From: an uncultured Bacteroidota bacterium | GTDB taxonomy: Bacteria > Bacteroidota > Bacteroidia > Bacteroidales > VadinHA17 | DNA length: 64,000 bases | Reading direction: 5' to 3' | Assembly: GCA_903824785.1 (NCBI GenBank) | Contig: CAIJYD010000054.1 | Span: 1 to 64,000 of the forward strand | In this document: positions 44,199-52,957 of the stretch, in pieces | Layout of the letters: every line of letters starts with the position of its first letter | How positions within the stretch are numbered: the first letter of the stretch is position 1 | Program-made: the position numbers and the translations under genes | Notes under the pieces: model-generated | What the model was told of the DNA's origin: nothing | Databases searched by the model: none | What the model saw: only the letters and a program-made list of their open reading frames with translations

Positions 44199-46004
44199 AT
44201 GAGTTTAGTGACCCCTGTGCCTCTTCTTGAAATGGATGGACGCCGTCTCTATTACACCTTTATTGCCGGCGCCAGAAAAGTTATTGAACATCAGGTTGAG
44301 CTTAATAAGATTAACGTATTCCCTGTTAATGACGGCGATACCGGAACCAATCTTGCTTCCACAATCAGAGCCGTAATCGATTCATTGCACCCTCACAGGT
44401 CGTATAAAATTACTGCCGACAGGATCGCTGAAACAACACTTGTTAATGCACGTGGTAACTCAGGGATTATTTTTGCACAATTCCTCTATGGGATGAGCAG
44501 TGAAACAGGTAATTTTAAAACAATTACAATAAGCCAGTTTGCTGAAAGCATTAAAAACTCAGTCCGATATATCTATGAAGCAGTAGCCAATCCGGTTGAA
44601 GGAACTATGCTGACTGTAATAAAAGACTGGGCCGATTATATTTATGAAAGCAGGTACAGGATTACCGATTTTAACGAATTGTTTATCAGCTCACTCGTTG
44701 TCCTCAATAAATCCCTGATCGAAACAAAATCAAAGCTTGCCGTGCTTGCAAAAGCAAACGTTGTTGATGCCGGAGCCAGAGGATTTGTCTTTTTTGTTGA
44801 AGGAATTATCGATTCAATAACCAACCGGAACCTGAAAGAGCTTATTCAGGTTAAATCTGAGACTGCAGTTTTTGAAAAAATAGAGGAAATTATTCCAGAG
44901 AAAGTCGATTTCAGATATTGTACAGAAGCTCTGATAAAAAACAGCTCAATCAATAGCTCTGCTCTTCGCTCAATTCTTGAAAATTTCGGAAACTCAATCG
45001 TTGTTGCCGGTTCCGACAGGATGAGACGGATACATATTCATACAAATACACCCGCCGAACTCTTCTGCGAATTAAGAAATACCGGAACTATCGCATTTCA
45101 GAAAGCCGAAGATATGATACGCCAGAGCGATGTTGTGTATAACCGGAAATGGAAAATAGCACTGGTTACCGACTCTACCTGCGACCTTTCACAGGAGTTA
45201 ACCGACAACTACCAGATAAATATGTTGCCGATAAATATCAATTTCGGAGAAAACCATTATCTCGATAAAATCACTATCCATCCGGAACAATTTTATTCCC
45301 TCCTGGAAGAGAATAAAGACTACCCGAAATCGTCACAGGTTAATGAGAAGAGCTTTACAAACCTCTTCTCCCACCTGGCTTCGCATTATGATTCAATTAT
45401 AGCCATTCATCTGAGCGACAAGCTGAGCGGAACATTTAACAGCAGTCAGAAAGCTGCAATGGCCATCAGCAAAGAATTCGGCAAATCAATTTCAGTAGTT
45501 AACTCTAAAAATCTCTCCGGCGCCCTCGGTCTTGTTGTATTAAGAGCCGCACAAGCTATTGAGGCTGGGTATTCTCATGACCAGATTGTTGAAATGACCG
45601 AAAAATGGACAAAAAATCTGAAGATCTTTGTCAGTGTTAAAGATATAAAATACCTTATCCGCGGCGGACGGCTTTCAACAGCAAAGGGCTTTATTGCCCG
45701 GTTACTCAATATTAATCCTATTGTATCTATCGACGAAACAGGAAAAGCTGTTGTATTTGATAAAGCTTTCAACCAGAAAGCCAATATGGATAAAGTGATG
45801 GGGCACATTAAAAAAATAAGCCGCGAAAAAACAATATGGAATTACATTGTCCTTCATGCAAATAATCCTGAAGCAGCTAAATGGTATACAGAAGAGATGG
45901 AAGAATTCACCAAAAAGAGTCCTGCTTCGGTTGTAAATATCTCGCCTATTATAGGGGCCAACACCGGCATCGGCGCAGCCTCTGTGGCTCTCCTGTTTGA
46001 CTAA
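44199..46004 (+). CDS. Fatty acid kinase-like fusion: DAK2 (FakA) plus DegV (FakB)
   Basis: 601 residues joining two proteins that are separate in Firmicutes. Residues about 10-200 are the DAK2/DhaL ATP-binding domain (NKINVFPVNDGDTGTNLASTI, with the metal-binding Asp pair, and NARGNSGIIFAQFLYG). The middle, about 200-325, matches the FakA C-terminal region (HIHTNTPAELF). Residues about 328-601 are DegV (KIALVTDSTCDLSQEL, SSQVNEKSFTNLF, SGTFNSSQKAA), which binds a fatty acid. Together they would phosphorylate free fatty acids for membrane lipid synthesis. A DUF1295 membrane protein starts 10 bases downstream. Confidence 0.85.
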   Translation: MSLVTPVPLLEMDGRRLYYTFIAGARKVIEHQVELNKINVFPVNDGDTGTNLASTIRAVIDSLHPHRSYKITADRIAETTLVNARGNSGIIFAQFLYGMSSETGNFKTITISQFAESIKNSVRYIYEAVANPVEGTMLTVIKDWADYIYESRYRITDFNELFISSLVVLNKSLIETKSKLAVLAKANVVDAGARGFVFFVEGIIDSITNRNLKELIQVKSETAVFEKIEEIIPEKVDFRYCTEALIKNSSINSSALRSILENFGNSIVVAGSDRMRRIHIHTNTPAELFCELRNTGTIAFQKAEDMIRQSDVVYNRKWKIALVTDSTCDLSQELTDNYQINMLPININFGENHYLDKITIHPEQFYSLLEENKDYPKSSQVNEKSFTNLFSHLASHYDSIIAIHLSDKLSGTFNSSQKAAMAISKEFGKSISVVNSKNLSGALGLVVLRAAQAIEAGYSHDQIVEMTEKWTKNLKIFVSVKDIKYLIRGGRLSTAKGFIARLLNINPIVSIDETGKAVVFDKAFNQKANMDKVMGHIKKISREKTIWNYIVLHANNPEAAKWYTEEMEEFTKKSPASVVNISPIIGANTGIGAASVALLFD

Positions 46005-46014
46005 CAACTTAGAA

Positions 46015-46797
46015 ATGAGCTTTTTTCAGATCTATTTTCAAGCCCTTCTGATCATATTAATTTTTATGTCAGTGCTATGGGGCATTAGCATCATAATCAA
46101 AAATGTAAGCATCGCCGATCTGTTCTGGGGTTTTGGATTTGTTTTAACTGCAGGTTTCTACTTCCTGAAAACAGATGGTTATTATCCAAGGAAAGCAATA
46201 TTATTGATCCTGGTCGCTATATGGGGTTTGCGTCTCTCATTATATCTGGCATTAAGAAATATCGGAAAAGGGGAAGACTTCAGGTACAGGGAATTCCGGA
46301 AAAACTATGGAGAGAAAAGATATTGGTGGATAAGCTTTTTCCAGACCTTCCTTCTTCAGGGTATCCTGATGTGGCTCATTTCTGCTCCTCTTCTCGGGGC
46401 ACAGTATTACGGCAGGGATATTCCCATCGGCATTATGGATTATGCCGGCATCGCTTTATGGATTACCGGCTTTATTTTTGAGGCCGGCGGCGACTTCCAG
46501 CTTGCCCGGTTCAGAGCTGATATCTCAAATAAAGGAAAAGTACTGGACATCGGGTTCTGGCGGTATACCCGGCATCCGAATTATTTCGGTGACTCTTCTG
46601 TCTGGTGGGGCTATGGCTGTATTTGTCTTGCCTCCGGCAGCTATTTTCCGGTACTCGGATCTCTCCTGATGACAGCCTTAATTATCAAAGTATCCGGAGT
46701 AGCCTTGCTGGAAAAAAGTCTGAAGGATCAAAAACCTCAATATAAAGAGTATATAGAGAAAACGAGTGCATTCCTGCCCTGGTTCCCAAAAAAATAA
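46015..46797 (+). CDS. DUF1295 membrane protein (steroid 5-alpha-reductase-like)
   Basis: 260 residues from the ATG at 46015; an in-frame TTG at 45997 overlaps the previous gene and is less likely. There are about six to seven membrane segments. The C-terminal RYTRHPNYFGDSSVWWG is the signature of DUF1295 and related isoprenylcysteine methyltransferase / steroid-reductase folds. It may act on a lipid substrate, which fits its position after a fatty-acid-kinase-like gene, but no reaction is established for the family. Confidence 0.82.
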   Translation: MSFFQIYFQALLIILIFMSVLWGISIIIKNVSIADLFWGFGFVLTAGFYFLKTDGYYPRKAILLILVAIWGLRLSLYLALRNIGKGEDFRYREFRKNYGEKRYWWISFFQTFLLQGILMWLISAPLLGAQYYGRDIPIGIMDYAGIALWITGFIFEAGGDFQLARFRADISNKGKVLDIGFWRYTRHPNYFGDSSVWWGYGCICLASGSYFPVLGSLLMTALIIKVSGVALLEKSLKDQKPQYKEYIEKTSAFLPWFPKK

Positions 46798-46811
46798 TTC
46801 CATATTTGGTA

Positions 46812-46840
46812 TTGATCTTCGTCCGGAATTGCTAAATTTA
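46812..46840 (+). promoter_or_regulatory. Probable promoter of the FAD-oxidoreductase gene
   Basis: TTG at 46812-46814 is followed after 18 bases by TAAATTTA at 46833-46840, one mismatch from TAnnTTTG. An alternative TTTG lies at 46805-46808 with 24-base spacing. The ATG follows 16 bases after the -7 box. Confidence 0.35.
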
Positions 46841-46856
46841 ATAAAAAGCAATTATT

Positions 46857-48509
46857 ATGAAATCATGTTTGTATATTCTTCTATCTCTGACAGTTATAAC
46901 TTTTGGTGGTTGCCGTTCAGAAACAAATTCAGCCACTTATAAAGCTGATGTGATAATTTACGGTGGAACTTCGTCAGCTGTAACAGCGGCGGTGCAGGTG
47001 GCCAGAATGGGAAAATCAGTAATTATTGTCTCCCCCGACGTACATCTGGGAGGCCTCTCTTCTTCAGGTTTAGGCTTTACCGATACTGGTAACAAAGCTG
47101 TTATTGGTGGTCTCGCCAGAGAGTTCTACCAGATTTTATATCAGCACTATATGAAACCGGAATCGTGGAACTGGCAGAAACAGTCGGAATACGGAAATAA
47201 AGGGCAGGGTAATCCTGCAATTGACGGAGAGTTGCGCACGATGTGGATTTTTGAACCTCATTCTGCCGAAGATGCATTCGAACAGATGATTAAACAAAAT
47301 AACATCACCGTTTTAAGAAATGAATGGCTCGACAGGGAAACTGGGGTGGTTAAGAATAACGGCACAATCGCTTCAATGAAAACTCTAAGCGGGAAAATAT
47401 TCAAAGGGAAATTTTTTATTGATGCAACTTATGAAGGAGACCTGATGGCTTCTGCCGGTGTCAGTTATCATACAGGCCGCGAAGCCGGCACTGTGTACAA
47501 CGAAGAGTGGAACGGAGTACAGACAGGAGATCTTGAATATAAACATCACGACTTCGAAAATATCAATGTCAGCCCTTACGTTATTCCCGGCGATTCTTCA
47601 AGTGGTGTATTACCCAGAATTTCGACCGCTGACCCGGGCAAAAGGGGCGATGGAGATACCCGGATCCAGGCCTATTGTTTCCGCACCTGCTTAACTAAAA
47701 ACGATATAAACAGAGTTCCCTTTACCCGTCCGGCCGGATATGATTCCACCCAGTACGAACTGCTTCTCCGTGTTTATGCCGCAGGCTGGCGTGGAACCTT
47801 CAATAAGTTCGATGTTATTCCAAATTTAAAAACAGATGTAAATAACCATGGTCCTTTCAGTTTTGATAATATCGGAATGAACTACGACTATCCTGAAGCT
47901 AACTATGAAAGAAGGAAAGAGATTATCAATGAGCATATTACATATCAGAAAGGGTTGCTCTTTTTTATTGCGAATGATCCCCGTGTTCCTGCCGATGTAA
48001 GAGATGAGATGTTCAAATGGGGTTATTCAAAAGATGAATTCCCTGATAATGGCAACTGGCCATATAACATCTATGTGAGAGAAGCCCGACGCATGACCGG
48101 AGAATATATAATGACAGAAAATGATGTGCTGGGAAAAAGAGAAGTCCCGCATTCAATCGGAATGGGGTCGTATAATCTGGATTCACATAATGCGCAACGA
48201 TATATCAAACCCGATGGTTTCGTTGAGAATGAGGGAGATGTTGAACTCCCGACGAAACAACCCTACCGCATTGATCTTGGCTCAATATTGCCCAAAAAGG
48301 ATGAATGCCGCAATCTTCTTGTTTCTGTCTGTGTGTCAAGCTCTCATATAGCTTTTGGTTCAATAAGGATGGAGCCGGTATTTATGATACTCGGGCAAAG
48401 TGCCGGCACAGTTGCATCTATGGCTCTTGAAAAAAAGAAGAGTATTTATGACCTCTCCTACGATGAGATAATGACAAAACTAATAGCTGACGGACAAATT
48501 CTGAAATGA
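46857..48509 (+). CDS. FAD-dependent oxidoreductase lipoprotein (FAD_oxidored type)
   Basis: 550 residues with lipobox TFGGC (Cys19), so it is exported and lipid-anchored. The dinucleotide-binding start ADVIIYGGTSSAVTAAVQVARMGKSVIIVSPDVHLGGLSSSGLGFTDTG is characteristic of the FAD-dependent oxidoreductases found in polysaccharide-utilisation regions, and the C-terminal MEPVFMILGQSAGTVASMALEK closes the FAD site. The substrate is unknown but is likely a sugar or glycan fragment. An alpha/beta hydrolase gene overlaps its end by four bases. Confidence 0.83.
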   Translation: MKSCLYILLSLTVITFGGCRSETNSATYKADVIIYGGTSSAVTAAVQVARMGKSVIIVSPDVHLGGLSSSGLGFTDTGNKAVIGGLAREFYQILYQHYMKPESWNWQKQSEYGNKGQGNPAIDGELRTMWIFEPHSAEDAFEQMIKQNNITVLRNEWLDRETGVVKNNGTIASMKTLSGKIFKGKFFIDATYEGDLMASAGVSYHTGREAGTVYNEEWNGVQTGDLEYKHHDFENINVSPYVIPGDSSSGVLPRISTADPGKRGDGDTRIQAYCFRTCLTKNDINRVPFTRPAGYDSTQYELLLRVYAAGWRGTFNKFDVIPNLKTDVNNHGPFSFDNIGMNYDYPEANYERRKEIINEHITYQKGLLFFIANDPRVPADVRDEMFKWGYSKDEFPDNGNWPYNIYVREARRMTGEYIMTENDVLGKREVPHSIGMGSYNLDSHNAQRYIKPDGFVENEGDVELPTKQPYRIDLGSILPKKDECRNLLVSVCVSSSHIAFGSIRMEPVFMILGQSAGTVASMALEKKKSIYDLSYDEIMTKLIADGQILK

Positions 48510-49504
48510 TAAAAACTTTGACAAAATGGCTGGCAGGAACTATTCTCCTCCTTCTTACAGGTTATCTCTCCGGGCCAAAACCACCTGACCCGGCGTTTAA
48601 CACTTATGAACAAGTACTTCCTGCATCGCTTCCTGAACTTGAAAAACAGATAAATGAGAGGGAAAAAGGTGTAAAAGGAATTAAGCCTGATAATGAAGCA
48701 CGAATCGTCTGGGCCGACTCATCAAAAAAAGAAAAGACAAAAATTGCTTTTCTTTATCTGCATGGTTTTTCGGCAAGCCAGGCAGAAGGGGACCCTGTTC
48801 ATAAGGATTTAGCAAAAAAATACAATTCCAATCTTTACCTTTCACGGTTAGCCGAACATGGAATCGACAATGGTGACAGCACTATGATAAATCTTACTGC
48901 CGACAACTATGAAAAGTCTGCAGAAGAGGCCCTTGCAATTGCTGAAAAGCTAGGAGAGGAAGTAATCATAATAGGAACATCAACAGGAGGAGCACTAACC
49001 CTGTTTTTGGCCTCAAGACATCCTGAGATAAAAGCATTAGTTCTTTATTCACCCTGTGTAAAACTGTATGACGGAACTGCGGCTATCCTCGATAAACACT
49101 GGGGGCTTCAGATTGCGCGCAAGGTTACAGGTGGTCCAACGAAAAAATTCGGATCAGACAGCCCGGCCCATGCAAATTACTGGGCTCTTAATTATCGTAT
49201 TGAAGCATTGGTAGCCCTGCAAAGTCTTATTACCAATACAATGACATCTTCCGTTTTTGAAAAGATCAAATGCCCTGTTTTCCTTGGATATTATTTTAAA
49301 AATGAAATTGAACAGGACAATACTGTTTCAATCCCTGCAATGCTGAAAATGTTTGATGAGCTTGGCACTCCTCCGGAACTAAAACAAAAGAGAGCTTTCC
49401 CCGAAACAGGCGCCCACGTAATTGCTTCGTATATCAGGTCGAAAGACTGGCAAAGCGTTGAAAAAGAAACAGATAATTTTCTTTCATCTCTATCCGGAAA
49501 TTAA
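48506..49504 (+). CDS. Alpha/beta-hydrolase (esterase/lipase-like)
   Basis: 332 residues with a hydrophobic N-terminus (LTKWLAGTILLLLTGYLSG) that may be a signal or anchor. The fold is shown by FLYLHGFSASQAEGD (oxyanion-hole HG), the nucleophile elbow IIGTSTGGAL (Ser159), VLYSPCV and the late ETGAHVIAS that should supply the catalytic His. It probably hydrolyses an ester such as an acyl decoration. The start overlaps the FAD-oxidoreductase stop by four bases, so translation is coupled. Confidence 0.8.
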   Translation: MIKTLTKWLAGTILLLLTGYLSGPKPPDPAFNTYEQVLPASLPELEKQINEREKGVKGIKPDNEARIVWADSSKKEKTKIAFLYLHGFSASQAEGDPVHKDLAKKYNSNLYLSRLAEHGIDNGDSTMINLTADNYEKSAEEALAIAEKLGEEVIIIGTSTGGALTLFLASRHPEIKALVLYSPCVKLYDGTAAILDKHWGLQIARKVTGGPTKKFGSDSPAHANYWALNYRIEALVALQSLITNTMTSSVFEKIKCPVFLGYYFKNEIEQDNTVSIPAMLKMFDELGTPPELKQKRAFPETGAHVIASYIRSKDWQSVEKETDNFLSSLSGN

Positions 49505-49561
49505 GGCTCTCCGGTTTTGGTTTTACATCTTATTCTTTAATAATTGAAGAATAACTGCAAA

Positions 49562-50245
49562 ATGAAAAAAAATATTTCACCTTATATTTCCATTATTGCA
49601 GTGCTGGCAATCTTTGCTTCAGGCTGTACAAAAGAGAGAGCCCTTATGCCTGACCCTGTTTCCGATATTGAAGGAAATTCTTATAAAACTGTAAAAATCG
49701 GATCTCAGGTCTGGATGGCAGAGAACCTGAAAACTTCAAAATTCAACGACGGAACAGAAATTCCCCTGATTAAGGATTCGGAAGCCTGGCAAGAGCTTAA
49801 TACTCCCGGATTTTGCATTTACGACAACGATTCAAGAAAATATAAAGAGCTATATGGCGCGTTATATAATGGCTATTCAATTGCTACCGGCAGGCTATGC
49901 CCTTCAGGATGGCACGTTCCTTCGAGAGATGAATTCAGAAAGCTCAGGGAGTTTACAGGAGATACTGTTACCGGAGGTGGTAAGCTGAAGGAACAGGGTA
50001 CCGATCACTGGCTGACTCCAAACAGAGGGGCCGATAACAGCAGTGGTTTTAAGGCATTGCCCTCGGGAATCCGCTACTTTGAAGGTTCTTTCATGTCAGT
50101 ATTATGCTTCACATCATTCTGGTCATCAACAGAATCTGTTAAAGATGAAGCTTGGTATATGAGTCTTTATTTCGGGGATGCCGCAGTTAATCTGAGCTCC
50201 ATTTCAAAGAAACAGGGCTTCAGTGTAAGATGTGTTAAAGAGTGA
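49562..50245 (+). CDS. FISUMP-domain lipoprotein
   Basis: 227 residues from the ATG at 49562; an upstream TTG adds six residues and is less likely. The signal ends with lipobox IFASGC. The mature protein is almost entirely one FISUMP domain: GNSYKTVKIGSQVWMAENLKTSKFNDGTEIP, LCPSGWHVPSRDEF, GGGKLKEQGTDHW, SFWSSTE and GFSVRCVKE. Such domains occur in many copies in Fibrobacter and Bacteroidota, usually on exported proteins, without proven function. The same domain ends the OmpA fusion at 20155. It is convergent with the histidine kinase gene. Confidence 0.85.
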   Translation: MKKNISPYISIIAVLAIFASGCTKERALMPDPVSDIEGNSYKTVKIGSQVWMAENLKTSKFNDGTEIPLIKDSEAWQELNTPGFCIYDNDSRKYKELYGALYNGYSIATGRLCPSGWHVPSRDEFRKLREFTGDTVTGGGKLKEQGTDHWLTPNRGADNSSGFKALPSGIRYFEGSFMSVLCFTSFWSSTESVKDEAWYMSLYFGDAAVNLSSISKKQGFSVRCVKE

Positions 50246-50259
50246 CTTTTCTGAAATAA

Positions 50260-50273
50260 GCTCTCCGGAGAGC
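50260..50273. terminator. Hairpin between convergent genes
   Basis: GCTCTCCGGAGAGC is a perfect 14-base palindrome lying between the converging FISUMP and histidine kinase genes. For minus-strand transcripts it is followed by TTATTTC, a weak U-rich tail; for plus-strand transcripts it is followed by A residues. It may act as a modest terminator for the kinase transcript. Confidence 0.35.
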
Positions 50274-50279
50274 AAAAAG

Positions 50280-51242
50280 TTAAAGAGAATGTTCACCGGG
50301 AAATGGCAGCGTGAATTTAAAGTCACTTCCTGATCCGGATTCACTCTCCACCCAGATCCTCCCGCCATGTTTTTCAATAAAATCCTTACAAATTAACAGC
50401 CCCAGCCCTGTTCCTGATTCTTCTGCTGTTCCTGTTTTCGAAATAACCTGTGAAATATCAAAGAGTTTTTTTAGCTCTGAAGGTTTTATTCCAACTCCAT
50501 TGTCAGAGATAGCAATTTCGGCTATTGAATTTATCTGCTGAACATTAATTTTAATTATTCCGCCAGTATTGGTAAACTTTATTGCATTCGACACAAGATT
50601 TCGAAGAACCGTTTTTAACATTTCCGGATCAGCAAAAACAGTTATCTGATCTGAAAAATCAGATTTTATGTTTATTTGCTTTGCGCTGGCATTCGATTGC
50701 AGAACTTCAAGAGCATCAGTACAAATGGTTCTTAAGCTCAATAATTGGGGGTAGAATGGAATTCTGCCTTGCTGGTTTTTTGCCCACAAAAATATGTCTT
50801 CAAGTAATTCAAAGGTGTTTCGTGCTGATTTATTTATCTGTTTTACTGTCTCTAATATTTTAACCCGTTCCAATCTTGGAAAATTCTTCATCAGAAAATC
50901 CGCTAAGCCAAGTATTCCACTGAACGGACTCTTCAGATCGTGTGACATAATTGATATAAAACGATCCTTGTCGCTGTTTAGTTTTATTAATTCATTGGTT
51001 TGCTGATTAATGATTAATTCTGTCTGTTTCCGCTCTGAGATGTTGGCCACCAATCCGGTAATAACAAGGGGATGACCATTGGAATCTCTTTTTACAACAG
51101 ACCCAATATCGTAGAACCAGATATATTCCCCAGATTTATTTAAAATTCTATATTCAACTTCATATTTTTCATAAGAGCCATAAATATGTCCGCGCATTGC
51201 ATCCATTGTTCTTTCATAATCATTAGGATGAACCAGAACCAT
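50280..51242 (-). CDS. Histidine kinase, C-terminal part (PAS end, HisKA, HATPase) after an in-frame stop
   Basis: 320 residues that continue the preceding fragment in the same reading frame. The first part completes a PAS domain and PAC motif (YRILNKSGEYIWFYDIG, ITGLVANISERKQ). HisKA follows with the phosphoacceptor His101 in SIMSHDLKSPF, then the HATPase with N box NAIKFTN, G1 DNGVGI and G2 GTGLGLLICKDFIEKHGGRIWVES. The start at ATG 51242 is only the first Met after a TAA at 51276-51278, and it cuts the PAS domain. Without readthrough, this part would be translated only by re-initiation. No response regulator is adjacent. Confidence 0.75.
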   Translation of the reverse strand: MVLVHPNDYERTMDAMRGHIYGSYEKYEVEYRILNKSGEYIWFYDIGSVVKRDSNGHPLVITGLVANISERKQTELIINQQTNELIKLNSDKDRFISIMSHDLKSPFSGILGLADFLMKNFPRLERVKILETVKQINKSARNTFELLEDIFLWAKNQQGRIPFYPQLLSLRTICTDALEVLQSNASAKQINIKSDFSDQITVFADPEMLKTVLRNLVSNAIKFTNTGGIIKINVQQINSIAEIAISDNGVGIKPSELKKLFDISQVISKTGTAEESGTGLGLLICKDFIEKHGGRIWVESESGSGSDFKFTLPFPGEHSL

Positions 51243-51275
51243 GATATCGGTATAGTGTTTAAAGTTTTCATCCGT

Positions 51276-52460
51276 TTAACCCAGCATTTCAGTTTTCCGC
51301 TTATCAAAAGTAATAGCCCCGGTTGCCATATCCATTTTCCACCAGGCCATCTTTGCCATAGCCATGGCAATGTCGAGACTCTGCTTTGACTCTCTTAATG
51401 CATCCTCAGCCTGCTTACGATCGGTAATATCCTGTCCCTGAGCTATAGAGGCAATAGGAGTATGACCATCTTTCTCAAAAATGGTTGCATAATTCCAGAG
51501 TACTGTACGGATTGATTTGTCGCGACGCAGAATCTCCACTTCGACCATTTCCAGACGATCATTTGATTCTGCTTTTCGGATAAAAGACATGTATTGTGTA
51601 ACAACTTCAGGAGGAAAAAGGATCTCAACTGATTGTCCGGCTATTTCTGTTTCAGTCCAGCCGGTAAGTAGTTCAAAAGCATGATTAAAACGTATTATAC
51701 AGAACTGCCGGTTAAGGACGATTATAGGTGCATTTGCATATTCTAACAGGTTTTCGAGATATTGATTTGTTTCATGAAGTGCATTCTTCACATTCATAAG
51801 ATCTTCATTAGCGCGGGTTAATTCCTGCGTACGGTTTTGAGTCTCCTTGTTCTGATTAACCAGTTCATTGTTTGCAAGGATTAATTCCTCTCTTGCAATC
51901 GCTAGTTCAGTAGTATTAACTATTGTAGCCAGACATTCGTTCCCGTTCCTTGAAACTGTTCCGGAAATAAGAACCTTCATTGGTTTCTTTTTATTAACCA
52001 GCAAAGAAACTTCACACCACTCCTTATTTTTACCCGTAAAGACCTTATCGAGAAACAGGTTGAGGATTGGTTTCGTTTCGTCGGAGACAAAAAACCCCAA
52101 ACGACTGCCAATTAAATGAAGACGTGTTTTCCCGAGCATATTTGCCCCATAGAGGTTTATTTTAGATATTTCACCTTCTTTTAAAACCGAAATATGGCCA
52201 ATCGCAGCTAAATCGTATATCTCTTCATATAATTTCAAATAATCATTACCCTGTGCCCGGGCCAGCCTTATTTCCTGATTTTGCATTTCCAGTTCGATCT
52301 GATGCACCTCCAGTTCATGAAAAAGTTTTAGATAATCTGCTTCAGAAATAACAGCAGAGGTTTCTGAGGATTTCTTTTTCAAAATATCTTCTGCCTTTTT
52401 CCTCAGCATTGCCTCTTCAGAAAGATTTCCTTCAATCATTGTTGTCAGTTTTTTAATCAT
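51276..52460 (-). CDS. Histidine kinase, N-terminal PAS part ending at a premature stop
   Basis: 394 residues when started at the ATG at 52460; the open frame extends a further 33 codons upstream, but that stretch does not look like protein. It has a helical coiled N-terminal region (ELEVHQIELEMQNQEIRLARAQ), a first PAS domain (IYDLAAIGHISVL), a coiled linker, a second PAS domain (LEYANAPIIVLNRQFCIIRFNHAFELLTGW) with PAC segment ending DITDRKQAE, and the beginning of a third PAS (MAWWKMDMATGAITFDKRKTEMLG). The next codon is TAA, where homologous PAS domains usually have Tyr (MLGY). The downstream codons in the same frame continue the PAS domain and the kinase core. A one-base nonsense mutation or a sequencing error explains this. 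Confidence 0.75.
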   Translation of the reverse strand: MIKKLTTMIEGNLSEEAMLRKKAEDILKKKSSETSAVISEADYLKLFHELEVHQIELEMQNQEIRLARAQGNDYLKLYEEIYDLAAIGHISVLKEGEISKINLYGANMLGKTRLHLIGSRLGFFVSDETKPILNLFLDKVFTGKNKEWCEVSLLVNKKKPMKVLISGTVSRNGNECLATIVNTTELAIAREELILANNELVNQNKETQNRTQELTRANEDLMNVKNALHETNQYLENLLEYANAPIIVLNRQFCIIRFNHAFELLTGWTETEIAGQSVEILFPPEVVTQYMSFIRKAESNDRLEMVEVEILRRDKSIRTVLWNYATIFEKDGHTPIASIAQGQDITDRKQAEDALRESKQSLDIAMAMAKMAWWKMDMATGAITFDKRKTEMLG

Positions 52461-52671
52461 TAATCCGTTGGGACTAACAATAATAGCAATTATGGATTTA
52501 TGGAAAATACCCGGGTGAAATTTATTAAATTGATCTGTGCAAACCAAATTTAAACACAATCATAAAATAATAATTTGTATTGGCTCACAGCATCTTTTCA
52601 GTTGACTGCATTGGCCCCGGGGCTTCTTTAACGACAGAAGGGATCAGCAGAAGGGAAAGAGCGCAAAAACA

Positions 52672-52697
52672 AAATGGCAACCGTTAAGTTGCCATTT
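52672..52697 (-). terminator. Intrinsic terminator downstream of the tRNA-Gln fragment
   Basis: AAATGGCAAC (52672-52681) pairs perfectly with GTTGCCATTT (52688-52697) around a six-base loop. On the minus strand the stem is followed by TTGTTTTTG. It directly follows the tRNA 3' end and was probably the terminator of the original tRNA-Gln transcript, left on the chromosomal side after integration. Confidence 0.65.
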
Positions 52698-52698
52698 G

Positions 52699-52751
52699 TT
52701 GACCCATCAGGTTTCGAACCTGGACTCTTCAGAACCAAAATCTGACGTGTT
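52699..52751 (-). tRNA. 3' fragment of tRNA-Gln(TTG), probable attachment-site remnant
   Basis: Read on the minus strand, the sequence gives D-arm remnant AACACG, anticodon stem TCAGA/TCTGA with 7-base loop TTTTGGT (anticodon TTG, Gln), a 5-base variable loop, T arm with TTCGAAA, the acceptor 3' strand TGGGTCA and discriminator A. CCA is not encoded. The 5' half is missing: no TGACCCA acceptor strand or D-stem GTGT precedes it, and the sequence diverges upstream of the AACACG. The 3' end points left toward the chromosome and the integrase lies to the right. This is the displaced att core expected after integration into a tRNA gene. Confidence 0.75.
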
Positions 52752-52911
52752 GTTAGTCCCATTATATAACAGGTTTAAATAGTTATTGTATCTGAATATC
52801 CTGACTATTTTTAAATTTAATAATAATTATATTCAAAATATTTATCTATCTGTATTACAAATATATAAATTTTGTTTTGTAAAGTTCAAATTCCGTTCAT
52901 AATATTTTGCA

Positions 52912-52926
52912 GTTCAAATTTTGAAC
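52912..52926. promoter_or_regulatory. Operator-like palindrome before the integrase
   Basis: GTTCAAA-T-TTTGAAC is a perfect 7+1+7 palindrome, 31 bases before the integrase ATG, and a further half site GTTCAAA lies at 52884-52890. Two sites 28 bases apart in the promoter region suggest binding of a dimeric repressor or of the recombinase itself. Confidence 0.45.
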
Positions 52927-52957
52927 CGTATATTTACAATGATATAAACCTCAAAAA

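Larger units (their letters stand above)
52560..52957. other. Intergenic region at the island boundary
   Basis: 398 bases between the histidine kinase start and the integrase. It holds the tRNA-Gln 3' fragment with its terminator hairpin (listed separately), an AT-rich stretch at about 52770-52870, and a symmetric GTTCAAA operator-like site in front of the integrase. Base composition shifts to AT-rich from here to the right edge of the window. Confidence 0.6.

Noticed and set aside
51140-51370. Frameshift explanation for the split histidine kinase using the overlapping frame
   Set aside because: The two kinase fragments are in the same reading frame (36 bases, 12 codons from the TAA to the next ATG), and the overlapping frame is not PAS-like. 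A nonsense codon is sufficient.
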